Below, in pieces: positions 53,019 to 64,000 of a DNA stretch of 64,000 nt. The notes below the pieces were generated by a model that had not been told where the DNA came from, did not search any database, and saw nothing but the letters and a program-made list of their open reading frames with translations. Numbering within the stretch: position 1 is the first letter of the stretch; the number at the start of each line of letters is the position of its first letter. The DNA comes from Listeria floridensis FSL S10-1187 (GTDB taxonomy: Bacteria > Bacillota > Bacilli > Lactobacillales > Listeriaceae): assembly GCF_000525875.1 (NCBI RefSeq), contig NZ_AODF01000019.1:1-64000 (forward strand), read 5' to 3'. Made by a program: the position numbers and the translations under genes.

Positions 53019-53161
53019 ACCCTAACCTCCTAAGTTGAATTCCCTGTTTTTCTTTACCCGCATTCCTCTTCCCTTACGCCTGTTTTCATAAAATCCTTTC
53101 TTTTTTTCTGATGATTCAAGCTGTGCTATACTTAATTTATCGAACAAAAAGGGGTAAAAAA

Positions 53162-53614
53162 ATGGATAGCGAAAAACAGCTTCATCAGCAAATCGCATTG
53201 TTTTATTTAGCTTGTAAAACATTTAGCGACACAACAGATACGCTCATTACTACACATGGATTAAGCCGGCTTCATCACCGCATCTTGTTTTTCACTGCTA
53301 GAATTCCAGGTGTTACAACCGGTGAGCTGATTAAACTACTTGAGATTTCAAAGCAAGCACTACAAAAACCATTGCAAGATTTAAAAGAAAAGGGACTGCT
53401 TCACATCGGCATGAGCGAACAAGACCGAAGAAAGCGAACACTATTCCTCACATCAGCAGGGCTTCGTCTCATAAGCGAACTTGACTCGGTTCAACGCAAA
53501 CAACTTGGCGATGCACTGAAAAATGCAGGTGATCCAAAAGGAAAAATATTTTCGGCGGTGCTAAAAGAATTCGCTAAAAATCGTTCAGGAATGCCATTTA
53601 TTGATCAATTTTAG
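53162..53614 (+). CDS. MarR-family regulator
   Basis: 150 residues. LSRLHHRILFFTARIPGVTTGELIKLL, LEISKQALQKPLQDL and the wing LHIGMSEQDRRKRTLFLT form a MarR winged helix. Dimerisation helices are at both ends. ATG 53162 is preceded by AAGGGG; an upstream frame start (53111) has none. It is 12 bases upstream of the Lin0512-family gene and very likely co-transcribed with it. The effector is unknown. Confidence 0.88.
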   Translation: MDSEKQLHQQIALFYLACKTFSDTTDTLITTHGLSRLHHRILFFTARIPGVTTGELIKLLEISKQALQKPLQDLKEKGLLHIGMSEQDRRKRTLFLTSAGLRLISELDSVQRKQLGDALKNAGDPKGKIFSAVLKEFAKNRSGMPFIDQF

Positions 53615-53626
53615 GAGGTAAATAAG

Positions 53627-53986
53627 ATGGAGAAATTACTTTTTATTCAAACTGGATTTGGCGTAGATGTTCATGGACAAGATGTCACAAAAGCAGCAGT
53701 ACGTGCTGTCCGACATGCAATCTATCACAATTCAATGCCAGGAATCGAAGCAATGCTACCGGATGGTGATTTAAATAAGATGATCGTCCGCGTTAAGCTC
53801 GCCGTTCCGACCGATAAAGATACCGTTGACAAATCCGAAATTAAAAAACTGATCCCATACGGATCGGTTGAAGTAGAAGTCATGGATGGCGGTATGGTCA
53901 CAACGAGTGGTATTTTTCTTCCCGACAAACAAGATAAAAATGAAATGATGTACATCGTGAACGCTTCCGTAGAAACAGGTTATTGA
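53627..53986 (+). CDS. Lin0512 family protein
   Basis: 119 residues. FIQTGFGVDVHGQDVTKAAVRAVRHAI, SMPGIEAMLPDG and VEVMDGGMVTTSGIFLPD are the conserved segments of the Lin0512 family, named after a Listeria innocua protein. Small, soluble and probably oligomeric; function unknown. ATG 53627 follows GGAGG. It is paired with a MarR regulator 12 bases upstream and followed by a terminator, so the two form a compact operon. Confidence 0.9.
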   Translation: MEKLLFIQTGFGVDVHGQDVTKAAVRAVRHAIYHNSMPGIEAMLPDGDLNKMIVRVKLAVPTDKDTVDKSEIKKLIPYGSVEVEVMDGGMVTTSGIFLPDKQDKNEMMYIVNASVETGY

Positions 53987-53997
53987 CCAAAGAATAA

Positions 53998-54034
53998 CCC
54001 CTGCTTGGTAAAAACTAGGCGGGGGATTTTTTTT
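53998..54034 (+). terminator. Terminator after the Lin0512 gene
   Basis: CCCCTGC...GCGGGGG with inner TTGG/CTAGG pairing and eight T downstream on the plus strand. Confidence 0.82.
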
Positions 54035-54040
54035 GCTCAA

Positions 54041-54077
54041 CAAAAAAGGATAGGGGGCGTCCCGCCCCCTATCTCCT
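54041..54077 (-). terminator. Terminator after the large DUF3472 protein gene
   Basis: GATAGGGGGCG / CGCCCCCTATC (about 54050-54060 and 54062-54073) with a minimal loop, followed on the minus strand by T. Confidence 0.88.
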
Positions 54078-54094
54078 TGCAATTTTGACTTGTT

Positions 54095-57865
<3,771 letters not shown>

Positions 57866-58011
57866 TTAAAACCATCTAATCCCAACTATATGTTAGTTAA
57901 ATCTATTAACTTTCATATTTTTCACAGCATCAAAACCTAAATTTGAAAACTAAGTTATATCCTATATACTAGCTTATTTCTTATTAATTACTTAGACCTT
58001 CCTATATTGAC

Positions 58012-58044
58012 AAACAAAAACCCGCCAATTGGCGGATTTTTGTT
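58012..58044 (-). terminator. Terminator after the short DUF3472 paralog
   Basis: CCGCCAATTGGCGG (58023-58036 region) is a self-complementary stem flanked by A and T runs. It lies between the two paralogs. Confidence 0.85.
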
Positions 58045-58067
58045 TGTCAATCATGCGATATTCACTT

Positions 58068-59906
58068 TCACTTCATAGCACTATCTACAAATAAAATCGT
58101 TGGATCACTCATATTACCTGCTTCATCCGTCACCATAACCATCAACATTGTACCGGCAGTCTGACGTGGAATGGAGATATTAAAATAACCATTTGCATCT
58201 ATATTTCCTTCCGCAATCGGAACCCCATCTCCATTGATAATTAAAACCATGCCATTCGGCTCAGCCGTCCCTGTTACAAAGTCAGATGCGTCAGTCACAG
58301 GATCAACTATTGGAGCTTCAGGAGCTGACCAGTCCTCAACAGTAATAATTGTCGATTCACTTTGCTCAGCACCACTCCAAGCTCTAACAGCAATTTCTGT
58401 TCCGGCAGATTGTTGTGGAATTGAGACTTGAAACCTTCCATCAGCTCCAGCCGTACCAAAATAATTATTCGCTCCAATTGTAACCTGAATAGCTACACCT
58501 GGAACCGCTTCCCCTTTCACCACAGATTCAATGTCCTTTACCCTTTCAACCGATGGCTTCGGAACTTTTGTCTTTACTTCCGTACTTCCAATATTTCCTG
58601 CCGGATCCTTTGCTTCAACACGAATCATCGTTCCAGCGCGTTGGGCAGGAATTGCTAAAGAATAATTTCCTTTGTCGTCTGATCGTCCGCTAGCAATTTT
58701 GACATCATTCGCAAAAACTTCAACTAAAATATCTTTCTCCGTTTTTCCGGTTACTGTTGTTTGCATAATTAAAACTTCATCAACAGTCAGCTCAGGAGGA
58801 GTTGTATCTACTATATTTTCAATTTCAGTACTCATTTCAGTCGTCTGATCAAAGATATCAGTGACTTTAAGCGTAAGTTCCGAATTTTCAGGAAGATTTG
58901 GTCGAGCATCAAATTTTGATTGATACGATTTGATGCCTTCATATTCCTGAATCACGTTCCCATCCGCATCCTTAACCACAACTTCCGCTTTAAATTGCGG
59001 AGAACTTGTATCTACCAAGTTCCAATTGGCTCTTAACTCCCCGCCGTTCGTATAAACCGCATCCAAATCTTCGATAGTAATACTGCCTTTATCCGGCTCA
59101 GCTGGTTGATCAATCGTAAAGGTGGCTCCAGCACCAATATCCGAATTTTCATTTCCTCCTGCTTGGACCCAGAAATAGTCAGACATAGCACCACCATTCC
59201 AATTTTGATCATTTTTTTCCTGGCTTTCAATCTTTTGCGTGTCCCATGATGTCCATGACTGATTCACAAGACTTCGTCCGTAACCATTTTTCAATTTAGC
59301 ACTCCTCAGTGCATCTGGTGTGTTCAACCAATCTTCTTGAAACATCATTGAACCGGAATCAAAATTTACATTGGTAACCGGAAAATCTAGAATCGCAACT
59401 TGCTCCCATTTGCCTGAATCATTATCCCGAATCCACTGACCAAATTTCGAGTGTCCGTCTTCTTGCCACGAACGCATTGTCATTGTATACCAGCTATTAT
59501 TATCCCAAGGATAAGTCGTTGCCACATTGCGCCCCGTGCCTTCCCCACCAAAACGGCTTGTTGTCGAGTTCTCAGAAAGATACTCTGCTTCAATCGGTGT
59601 ACTCGTTGATATCGGGTCCCAAATCGCGAAATGTAGCGTTCTTACACCACTTGCATCATTTCCCGTTTTTTGTTGGAAACCGGCATAACCGCCGCCTTCT
59701 CTGCCTTGATTCCAGTTATGAACCGCCCAGTACGTATACGGAGGTGTTTCAACCGGCGACCAGTCAATGCTGACAATATCCGAAGCCGATCGATCTTGAG
59801 GCGTCACATAAACCCCTGGCGCCCCAGCAGCTTCTGCATCAATTCCGCCTCCAAATAACATAATTCCTGCCAAAGTACCAACAGCTACTCCTACAAATCG
59901 TTTCAT
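58068..59906 (-). CDS. Secreted DUF3472 protein with Ig-like repeats (short paralog)
   Basis: 612 residues. A signal peptide (to about DAEAAGAPG) is followed by a DUF3472 domain nearly parallel to the neighbour ([62 protein letters not shown]) and three Ig-like domains (VTGKTEKDILVEVFAND, VVKGEAVPGVAIQVTIG, VTGTAEPNGMVLIING). The four C-terminal modules of the long paralog are missing. No anchor. ATG 59906 follows GGGGAAGAG. A terminator lies between it and the long paralog, so they may be separate units. Likely products of a tandem duplication. Confidence 0.88.
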   Translation of the reverse strand: MKRFVGVAVGTLAGIMLFGGGIDAEAAGAPGVYVTPQDRSASDIVSIDWSPVETPPYTYWAVHNWNQGREGGGYAGFQQKTGNDASGVRTLHFAIWDPISTSTPIEAEYLSENSTTSRFGGEGTGRNVATTYPWDNNSWYTMTMRSWQEDGHSKFGQWIRDNDSGKWEQVAILDFPVTNVNFDSGSMMFQEDWLNTPDALRSAKLKNGYGRSLVNQSWTSWDTQKIESQEKNDQNWNGGAMSDYFWVQAGGNENSDIGAGATFTIDQPAEPDKGSITIEDLDAVYTNGGELRANWNLVDTSSPQFKAEVVVKDADGNVIQEYEGIKSYQSKFDARPNLPENSELTLKVTDIFDQTTEMSTEIENIVDTTPPELTVDEVLIMQTTVTGKTEKDILVEVFANDVKIASGRSDDKGNYSLAIPAQRAGTMIRVEAKDPAGNIGSTEVKTKVPKPSVERVKDIESVVKGEAVPGVAIQVTIGANNYFGTAGADGRFQVSIPQQSAGTEIAVRAWSGAEQSESTIITVEDWSAPEAPIVDPVTDASDFVTGTAEPNGMVLIINGDGVPIAEGNIDANGYFNISIPRQTAGTMLMVMVTDEAGNMSDPTILFVDSAMK

Positions 59907-60177
59907 CTCTTCCCCTTCTTTCCCTTTTAATGCCGCCAGTATAGCATGAAAGCTAGAAAAGAATGTGTCATTTTTTTGAAGGGAAACTTCCTAAACAAAC
60001 TTCTTTTTGCCGATTTTTCCCTATCAAATTTGTAGCACTTCACTTCTTTTTCAATCTAAATCGAAGCAAGTGTCAAAAAAAACATACATTGTTAAATATC
60101 CTCCATTTGTTAACTTTATATTATTTTTTCAAACAAAAATAACAATCTTGTTACCATTTCCACATTTTGCCTCTCTT

Positions 60178-60208
60178 TCAAAAAAAACAGCCTTAAAAAG
60201 GCCGTTTC
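60178..60208 (-). terminator. Terminator after ogt
   Basis: AAACAGCCTT (60186-60195 region) pairs with AAGGCCGTTT (60199-60208) with one wobble, followed on the minus strand by T. Confidence 0.75.
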
Positions 60209-60216
60209 CACGAATT

Positions 60217-60699
60217 TCATTTATTCTGAGCTTCAATTTCGAGCAGCTGACGTTTCATCTCAAGTCCTCCCGCATACCCCGTCAGTTTGCCATCCTTACC
60301 CACAACTCGGTGACAAGGAGTAGCAACCCAAACCGGATTTAAACCGATCGCTCTTCCGACTGCTCGAACCGCACCTTTTCGTCCGATTCGTTCCGCAATA
60401 TCGCTATACGAAACCGTTTCCCCATAAGGAATATCGAGCAGTTCTTGCCAAACCCGAACAGCAAACGGTGTACCATGAAAGTCAACCGAAAAACTAAACT
60501 GCTTACGCAAACCGGCGTAAAACTCCTCAAGCTCAGCCTTCTCTGCCTCAAGAGCCGATTCGTCATAAACGAGCTGATCATCTGGAAATCCCTTTTCGTG
60601 CCAGCTTACGAGCTGTTCCGCATCATTTCCAATAAAACAAACCCCATTTTCTGTTTTTGCAATAACGAGACCCCGATCCTTCAAAGTGCCATAAAACAT
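60217..60699 (-). CDS. ogt: Methylated-DNA-protein-cysteine methyltransferase
   Basis: 160 residues. The active-site motif ATPCHRVVGKDGKLTGYAGG and the DNA-binding segment IPYGETVSYSDIAERIGRKGAVRAVGRA (split) are diagnostic. It transfers alkyl groups from O6-alkylguanine to its own cysteine in a suicide reaction. The N-terminal half is the usual short Ogt-type domain without an Ada regulator. ATG 60699 follows GGAGGAT. The HAD gene lies upstream on the same strand, 24 bases away, so the pair may be co-transcribed. Confidence 0.93.
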   Translation of the reverse strand: MFYGTLKDRGLVIAKTENGVCFIGNDAEQLVSWHEKGFPDDQLVYDESALEAEKAELEEFYAGLRKQFSFSVDFHGTPFAVRVWQELLDIPYGETVSYSDIAERIGRKGAVRAVGRAIGLNPVWVATPCHRVVGKDGKLTGYAGGLEMKRQLLEIEAQNK

Positions 60700-60723
60700 C
60701 GTCTCATCCTCCCTGTTGCTCCA

Positions 60724-61536
60724 TTACTTATAAAAATATCCTTTTAAAAAGTGATAAACACCGTCACGTTCATTCGACTTCGTAACAAAGTCCGCATGTT
60801 CCTTGACGAGTTCCGAAGCATTTTGCATTGCAACACCCGTACCAGCCAGATCAAGCATCCCGATATCATTCTCACCGTCTCCGAATACAATCACATTTTC
60901 AAGCTTAACGTCAAGATAGGCAGCAAGCTGCTTCACCGCCACGCGTTTATCATAACCTTCCGCAAGCAGTTCAATATTATTTGTATTGGAGGATAAACAA
61001 GCCACACCAGAAATCGTTTCAAGCTGCTCACGCACCGCCCGAAGGTGCTCAAAATCATGATCCTCAATCACGATTCCGTTTACAATCAGCGGCGCCACTC
61101 TCCTAAAGTCTGCTTCCCTGTCCACCACAACATGCTTCGGCGCCGCAACCCGCGCTTTCGCATCCGAATCATACGATGCAAGTTTCCTTTCCCGATTTGA
61201 AAATACCGTATCTTCTGAGAAAAATGACACCAACACATTCTCATCTCGGCAAACCCGGTACACATCAAGTAAAGCTTCCGGTTTCATCTGCACCTTATAA
61301 ATTTCCTTACCATCGCCGGCAATCGCGATCGAACCATTCGATGCAATTACACCGGCCTTATCGCTTACCGTTTCTGCGAAATAACGCGCCATATTAAAAA
61401 GTCGCCCAGTAGCCACCGAAAAATAATGCCCAGCATCGATCAAATCTCGAATCATCTGCTGATTTTTCCGTGAAATCGTATGATCCTTTCTGAGCAAAGT
61501 CCCATCCAAATCCGAACAAATCAAATGTTTTTCCAC
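60724..61536 (-). CDS. Cof-type HAD-superfamily sugar-phosphate phosphatase-like
   Basis: 270 residues. Motif I CSDLDGTLLRKDH, a Cof-type cap domain and the motif III/IV segment VIVFGDGENDIGML with the lysine in YDKRVAVKQLA place it in the Cof/YkrA group. Such enzymes dephosphorylate sugar phosphates or cofactors in the cytoplasm; the substrate here is unknown. GTG 61536 (VEKHLICSD) is chosen because AAGGAG lies 7 bases upstream; a longer reading has none. Same strand as ogt, close spacing. Confidence 0.87.
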   Translation of the reverse strand: MEKHLICSDLDGTLLRKDHTISRKNQQMIRDLIDAGHYFSVATGRLFNMARYFAETVSDKAGVIASNGSIAIAGDGKEIYKVQMKPEALLDVYRVCRDENVLVSFFSEDTVFSNRERKLASYDSDAKARVAAPKHVVVDREADFRRVAPLIVNGIVIEDHDFEHLRAVREQLETISGVACLSSNTNNIELLAEGYDKRVAVKQLAAYLDVKLENVIVFGDGENDIGMLDLAGTGVAMQNASELVKEHADFVTKSNERDGVYHFLKGYFYK

Positions 61537-61759
61537 GCAGTTTCTCCTTTTCCATCTAAAAACTTTGAGTAACACTTCTTCGCCTCTTCATTGTAACGAT
61601 AATTCCCAGATTTGTACATTCAAAAAAAGCTATTTTTCTTTTAAAACAAAAACAGCTTTATAGGAATAGAAATCCGTTATCTAAAGTTTAACTAACAATT
61701 TATAAACCATTTCACGCTCCCTTCTCTAACACACGATAAGACTCTCTTCAAAAACACAA

Positions 61760-61788
61760 TTGCTTCCCTCTCACAAAACTCCTATAAT
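61760..61788 (+). promoter_or_regulatory. Promoter of the ABC transporter genes
   Basis: TTGCTT (61760-61765) and TATAAT (61783-61788) are separated by exactly 17 bases, 35 bases upstream of the ATPase start. No riboswitch was recognised upstream. Confidence 0.75.
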
Positions 61789-61822
61789 AAACTAGAAGAA
61801 AGAAACCGAAGGAGTTAGTCAA

Positions 61823-62569
61823 ATGGAGCAGGCGATCATTCTAGAAAACGTCAGTTACTCTTATTCACAAGAAAAGCCAGCTTTGATGGGCATAAATTTG
61901 CAAGTCCCATCTCATTCCAGCTGTGCAATTATCGGGCCATCAGGTTGCGGGAAAACTACTCTGCTTTATGCCTTAGCAGGGTTTATCAAGCCGCAAGCCG
62001 GTCATATTTCGATTTTTGGCGAAACACTTGATGCTTTTCCAAAAGAAGCAGGTATTATCTTGCAGGATTACGCACTTTTTCCGTGGAAAACGGTTTTTGA
62101 TAATGTCTTTTTGGGGTTAAAATTACAAGGGAAAACGCGGAAGGGGGCGGAGGAACATGTTGCTCATCTTTTGCAAAAATTAGGAATTTACGAACTGCGT
62201 AGCAAGTATCCTCACGAGCTTAGCGGCGGCGAAAAGCAGCGGACTGCGATCGCAAGAAGTTTGATTCTTGATCCGAAAATTTTGCTGCTCGATGAAGCGA
62301 CAAGTGCACTTGATGAAATGACGAAAGAAGAATTGCAAAATTTACTGCTTGAAATCCAGATTGAGCGCCGTACAACTATCGTCCAAGTGACTCACTCGAT
62401 TCCAGAAGCGGTTTTTCTTGGGCAAAAAATTGTGATTATGCAGCAGGGGAAAATTCAAAAAATCCTTGAAAATCCCATTTTTGGCGACCTATATTTACGT
62501 AATCAGCCGGAGTTTTTTGAGATGTGCGCCAAAGTCCGCGAACACCTTCAGGAAGGAGCAAGTCTGTGA
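61823..62569 (+). CDS. ABC transporter ATPase, SsuB/TauB/ThiZ-like
   Basis: 248 residues. Walker A GPSGCGKTT, Q-loop ILQDYALFPW, signature LSGGEKQRTAIA, Walker B LLLDEATSALDE and H-loop VTHSIPEAVFLG are intact. This NitT/TauT-class ATPase is typical of importers for nitrate, sulfonates or thiamine pyrimidine precursors. The permease follows with a 4-base overlap. ATG 61823 has GAAGGAG upstream. No substrate-binding protein gene is found next to it. Confidence 0.9.
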   Translation: MEQAIILENVSYSYSQEKPALMGINLQVPSHSSCAIIGPSGCGKTTLLYALAGFIKPQAGHISIFGETLDAFPKEAGIILQDYALFPWKTVFDNVFLGLKLQGKTRKGAEEHVAHLLQKLGIYELRSKYPHELSGGEKQRTAIARSLILDPKILLLDEATSALDEMTKEELQNLLLEIQIERRTTIVQVTHSIPEAVFLGQKIVIMQQGKIQKILENPIFGDLYLRNQPEFFEMCAKVREHLQEGASL

Positions 62570-63309
62570 AAAAACAAATTCTCAGTGCTGCTACCGGCCT
62601 CGTGGGGCTATTCTTAATTTGGGAAGCTTCGCATCTTATTTTACAAAGCCCAGTTGTGCCTGCCCCGCACCAAACGCTGCTCGAATTTTTCATATCGCTG
62701 CCTGAACTTTTGCCCCACACGCTCAGCAGCCTTTACCGCATCCTAGTAGCTATCCTCGTCTCGCTTCTCATCGGCATTCCGCTCGGCATTTGGATTGGTG
62801 AAAGTAAGTGGGCAAATCGCTTGCTCTCTCCGCTACTTTATTTTCTTTATCCGATTCCAAAAGTAGCTTTTCTGCCGGTTTTCTTAATTTTATATGGGCT
62901 TGGCGACCTTTCAAAAATCATCTTAATTATTTGGATCATTGTCTTTCAAATTATTCTTTCGACGCGCGACGGCATTGCCCAAATTGACCCAAAACTGTAT
63001 CTTGCGTTAGAATCCCTTGAAGCAAAACCTTTCGACAAATGGCGCCACCTTCTATTTCCAGCAATCTTGCCGCAAATCCTGAGCGGTCTCAGAGTTTGTA
63101 TCGGCATTGCCCTCGCAACACTGTTTTTTGCAGAAAACTATGCAACGACATATGGCCTCGGTTACTATATCATGAATGCTTGGTCGGTGATCGACTATCC
63201 AGACATGTTTTGTGGTATCTTGATGCTTTCTCTGCTTGGCTTTTTGCTCTTTCAAGCAATTGACTGGCTGGAACGATTGCTCGTGCCTTGGCAAACCAAA
63301 AAGCGTTAA
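62566..63309 (+). CDS. ABC transporter permease, SsuC/TauC/ThiX-like
   Basis: 247 residues with about six helices. PVVPAPHQTLLEFF, IPLGIWIGESKWANRLLSP and the EAA loop SLEAKPFDKWRHLLFPAILP are the usual NitT/TauT permease features. The start is GTG 62566 (GGAAGGAG 7 bases upstream), overlapping the ATPase stop. A terminator 80 bases downstream closes the operon, so the substrate-binding lipoprotein must be elsewhere or absent. Confidence 0.9.
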   Translation: MKKQILSAATGLVGLFLIWEASHLILQSPVVPAPHQTLLEFFISLPELLPHTLSSLYRILVAILVSLLIGIPLGIWIGESKWANRLLSPLLYFLYPIPKVAFLPVFLILYGLGDLSKIILIIWIIVFQIILSTRDGIAQIDPKLYLALESLEAKPFDKWRHLLFPAILPQILSGLRVCIGIALATLFFAENYATTYGLGYYIMNAWSVIDYPDMFCGILMLSLLGFLLFQAIDWLERLLVPWQTKKR

Positions 63310-63390
63310 AACTAAGTTTGGGAAGGAAGATACTATCCTCTCCCAAAATCATAAAGAGCCATTACGTTAGAATCATTCTCTTCTACATAA

Positions 63391-63431
63391 AAAAAGAGTA
63401 CTTCCGTAAACTACGAGGAAGTACTCTTTTT
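63391..63431. terminator. Terminator after the ABC permease gene
   Basis: AAAAAGAGTACTTCC / GGAAGTACTCTTTTT (63391-63405 and 63417-63431), 11-base loop, usable in both directions. Confidence 0.92.
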
Positions 63432-63547
63432 GATTGTTCGGATATAGTAGTCTTTTATTCAGGATATGTTTGTTTTCAGCAAGCTTATTTTTTACATGAT
63501 TTACTTGAATAGACCAATCAAATACAGTAATACTGTCGAACAAATTT

Positions 63548-63958
63548 TTACCAAACTCTATATAAATCCTCTTGGCTCTGCTCGATATCCCGCGCATGTG
63601 TGGTCACCAACCACTCTTGCACCGCATCGCCCGTCATAGAGTCAAAGGCATCCTTCAATTGTCTTTGTAGAATATGTAATTCTTCTTGTACTTCGGCATA
63701 TTTCTTCTGAATGTTTCTCATTTTGTTTGTCAAGTGAGCTTCTATACGATTGGCTCCTTGATTGACCGCAGATTTTAACTCGACTTTTTGTGCCTGCTTG
63801 ATCAGGTCTCGTTCCGCATGTCTTAAACGAATTCGTTCACTCGGGGTTAAATCCTTGCTTTTAAGTCGTTCTCTTAAGACGCTAGCCTGATAGGTATAGT
63901 CCCCTGAAGCCTCTCCTCGGGCTCGTGCTCGTTCCCGTTCATACATATTCCCATACAT
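63548..63958 (-). CDS. Unrecognised charged alpha-helical protein
   Basis: 136 residues, not recognised. It is very rich in R, E, K and Q, with predicted coiled-coil helices (YQASVLRERLKSKDLTP, AERDLIKQAQKVELKSAV, KKYAEVQEELHILQRQL) and a distinct C-terminal segment (MTGDAVQEWLVTTHARDIE). No signal or membrane segment. ATG 63958 follows AGGAGG, so it is very probably real. Its size and helical nature resemble accessory proteins of type VII secretion effector clusters, but no WXG signature is seen and this is speculation. A gene ending about 19 bases upstream may belong to the same operon. Confidence 0.65.
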   Translation of the reverse strand: MYGNMYERERARARGEASGDYTYQASVLRERLKSKDLTPSERIRLRHAERDLIKQAQKVELKSAVNQGANRIEAHLTNKMRNIQKKYAEVQEELHILQRQLKDAFDSMTGDAVQEWLVTTHARDIEQSQEDLYRVW

Positions 63959-63976
63959 CTGTGCGTCCTCCTCTAT

Positions 63977-64000
63977 CTAGTTCATCTGAGCTGCTATCCA
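63977..64000 (-). CDS. Possible C-terminus of an upstream gene, cut by window edge
   Basis: One minus-strand frame reads WIAAQMN and stops at TAG (63979-63977), 18 bases before the next start. Only seven codons are visible, and another frame is also open, so this is tentative. Confidence 0.25.
   Translation of the reverse strand, partial: WIAAQMN

Noticed and set aside
61576-61822. Possible TPP riboswitch before the ABC transporter genes
   Set aside because: No conserved TPP-riboswitch motifs or terminator hairpin were seen in the leader.

Overview
The window comes from a low-GC Gram-positive bacterium of the Listeria group (Listeria sensu lato or a close Listeriaceae relative). The evidence is gene content and order remembered from L. 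monocytogenes, not a database search. The five-gene Pss exopolysaccharide operon, the LacI/GH4 phospho-glucosidase pair, the tagatose-bisphosphate aldolase, a penicillin-binding-like serine hydrolase, a secreted leucine-rich-repeat protein, the c-di-AMP receptor CbpA, an iron-containing alcohol dehydrogenase, a phosphoglycerate-mutase-like protein, a beta-propeller lactonase and glutamate dehydrogenase follow roughly the lmo0527-lmo0560 segment. An LPXTG-anchored surface protein, a Lin0512-family protein and a DUF1310 protein also fit Listeria.

Layout. 1-930: an edge-truncated lipase-like hydrolase and a DUF1310 membrane protein. 1154-3907: GntR regulator, GH1 6-phospho-beta-glucosidase and Hsp20. 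4078-4545: two candidate small structured RNAs. 4687-8007: glutamate dehydrogenase, beta-propeller protein and phosphatase/mutase. 8110-11770: a mannose-family PTS (mptACD-like) with a ManO-like gene, a sigma-54 promoter and palindromic upstream sites. 12078-13735: an SOS-type YolD/Y-family polymerase pair behind a LexA box. 13874-18121: butanol-type dehydrogenase, DUF2187 protein and HelD. 18326-22012: a Fur-box-preceded petrobactin-type siderophore ABC transporter. 22101-24337: CbpA, an S51 peptidase and a decayed lipoprotein gene. 24437-30304: a 1955-residue LPXTG protein with about 20 DUF5011 repeats. 30475-35137: serine hydrolase, LacD, CPBP protease and secreted LRR protein. 35365-37825: divergent GH4/LacI. 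37958-40480: divergent carotenoid genes crtM/crtN. 40589-50005: DUF6270 protein and pssE-D-C-B-A. 50245-53018: RpiR/GH4 and a universal stress protein. 53162-53986: MarR and Lin0512. 54095-59906: two paralogous secreted DUF3472/Ig-repeat proteins. 60217-63309: Ogt, HAD hydrolase and an ABC ATPase/permease pair. 63548-64000: unknown coiled-coil gene at the edge.

Themes. Much of the window serves beta-glucoside and mannose-type sugar use (one GH1, two GH4 enzymes, a Man-PTS and local GntR, LacI and RpiR regulators) and the cell surface (Pss polysaccharide, giant anchored adhesin, two large secreted proteins, LRR protein). Second-messenger receptors for both c-di-AMP (CbpA) and c-di-GMP (PssE-like) are encoded.

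Caution on gene integrity. At least ten genes, including housekeeping ones such as gdhA and lacD, carry single-base frameshifts, almost always one extra A or T in a run of 7-9. This looks more like homopolymer sequencing error than mass gene decay. I give full-length coordinates for those genes and state where the frame breaks.
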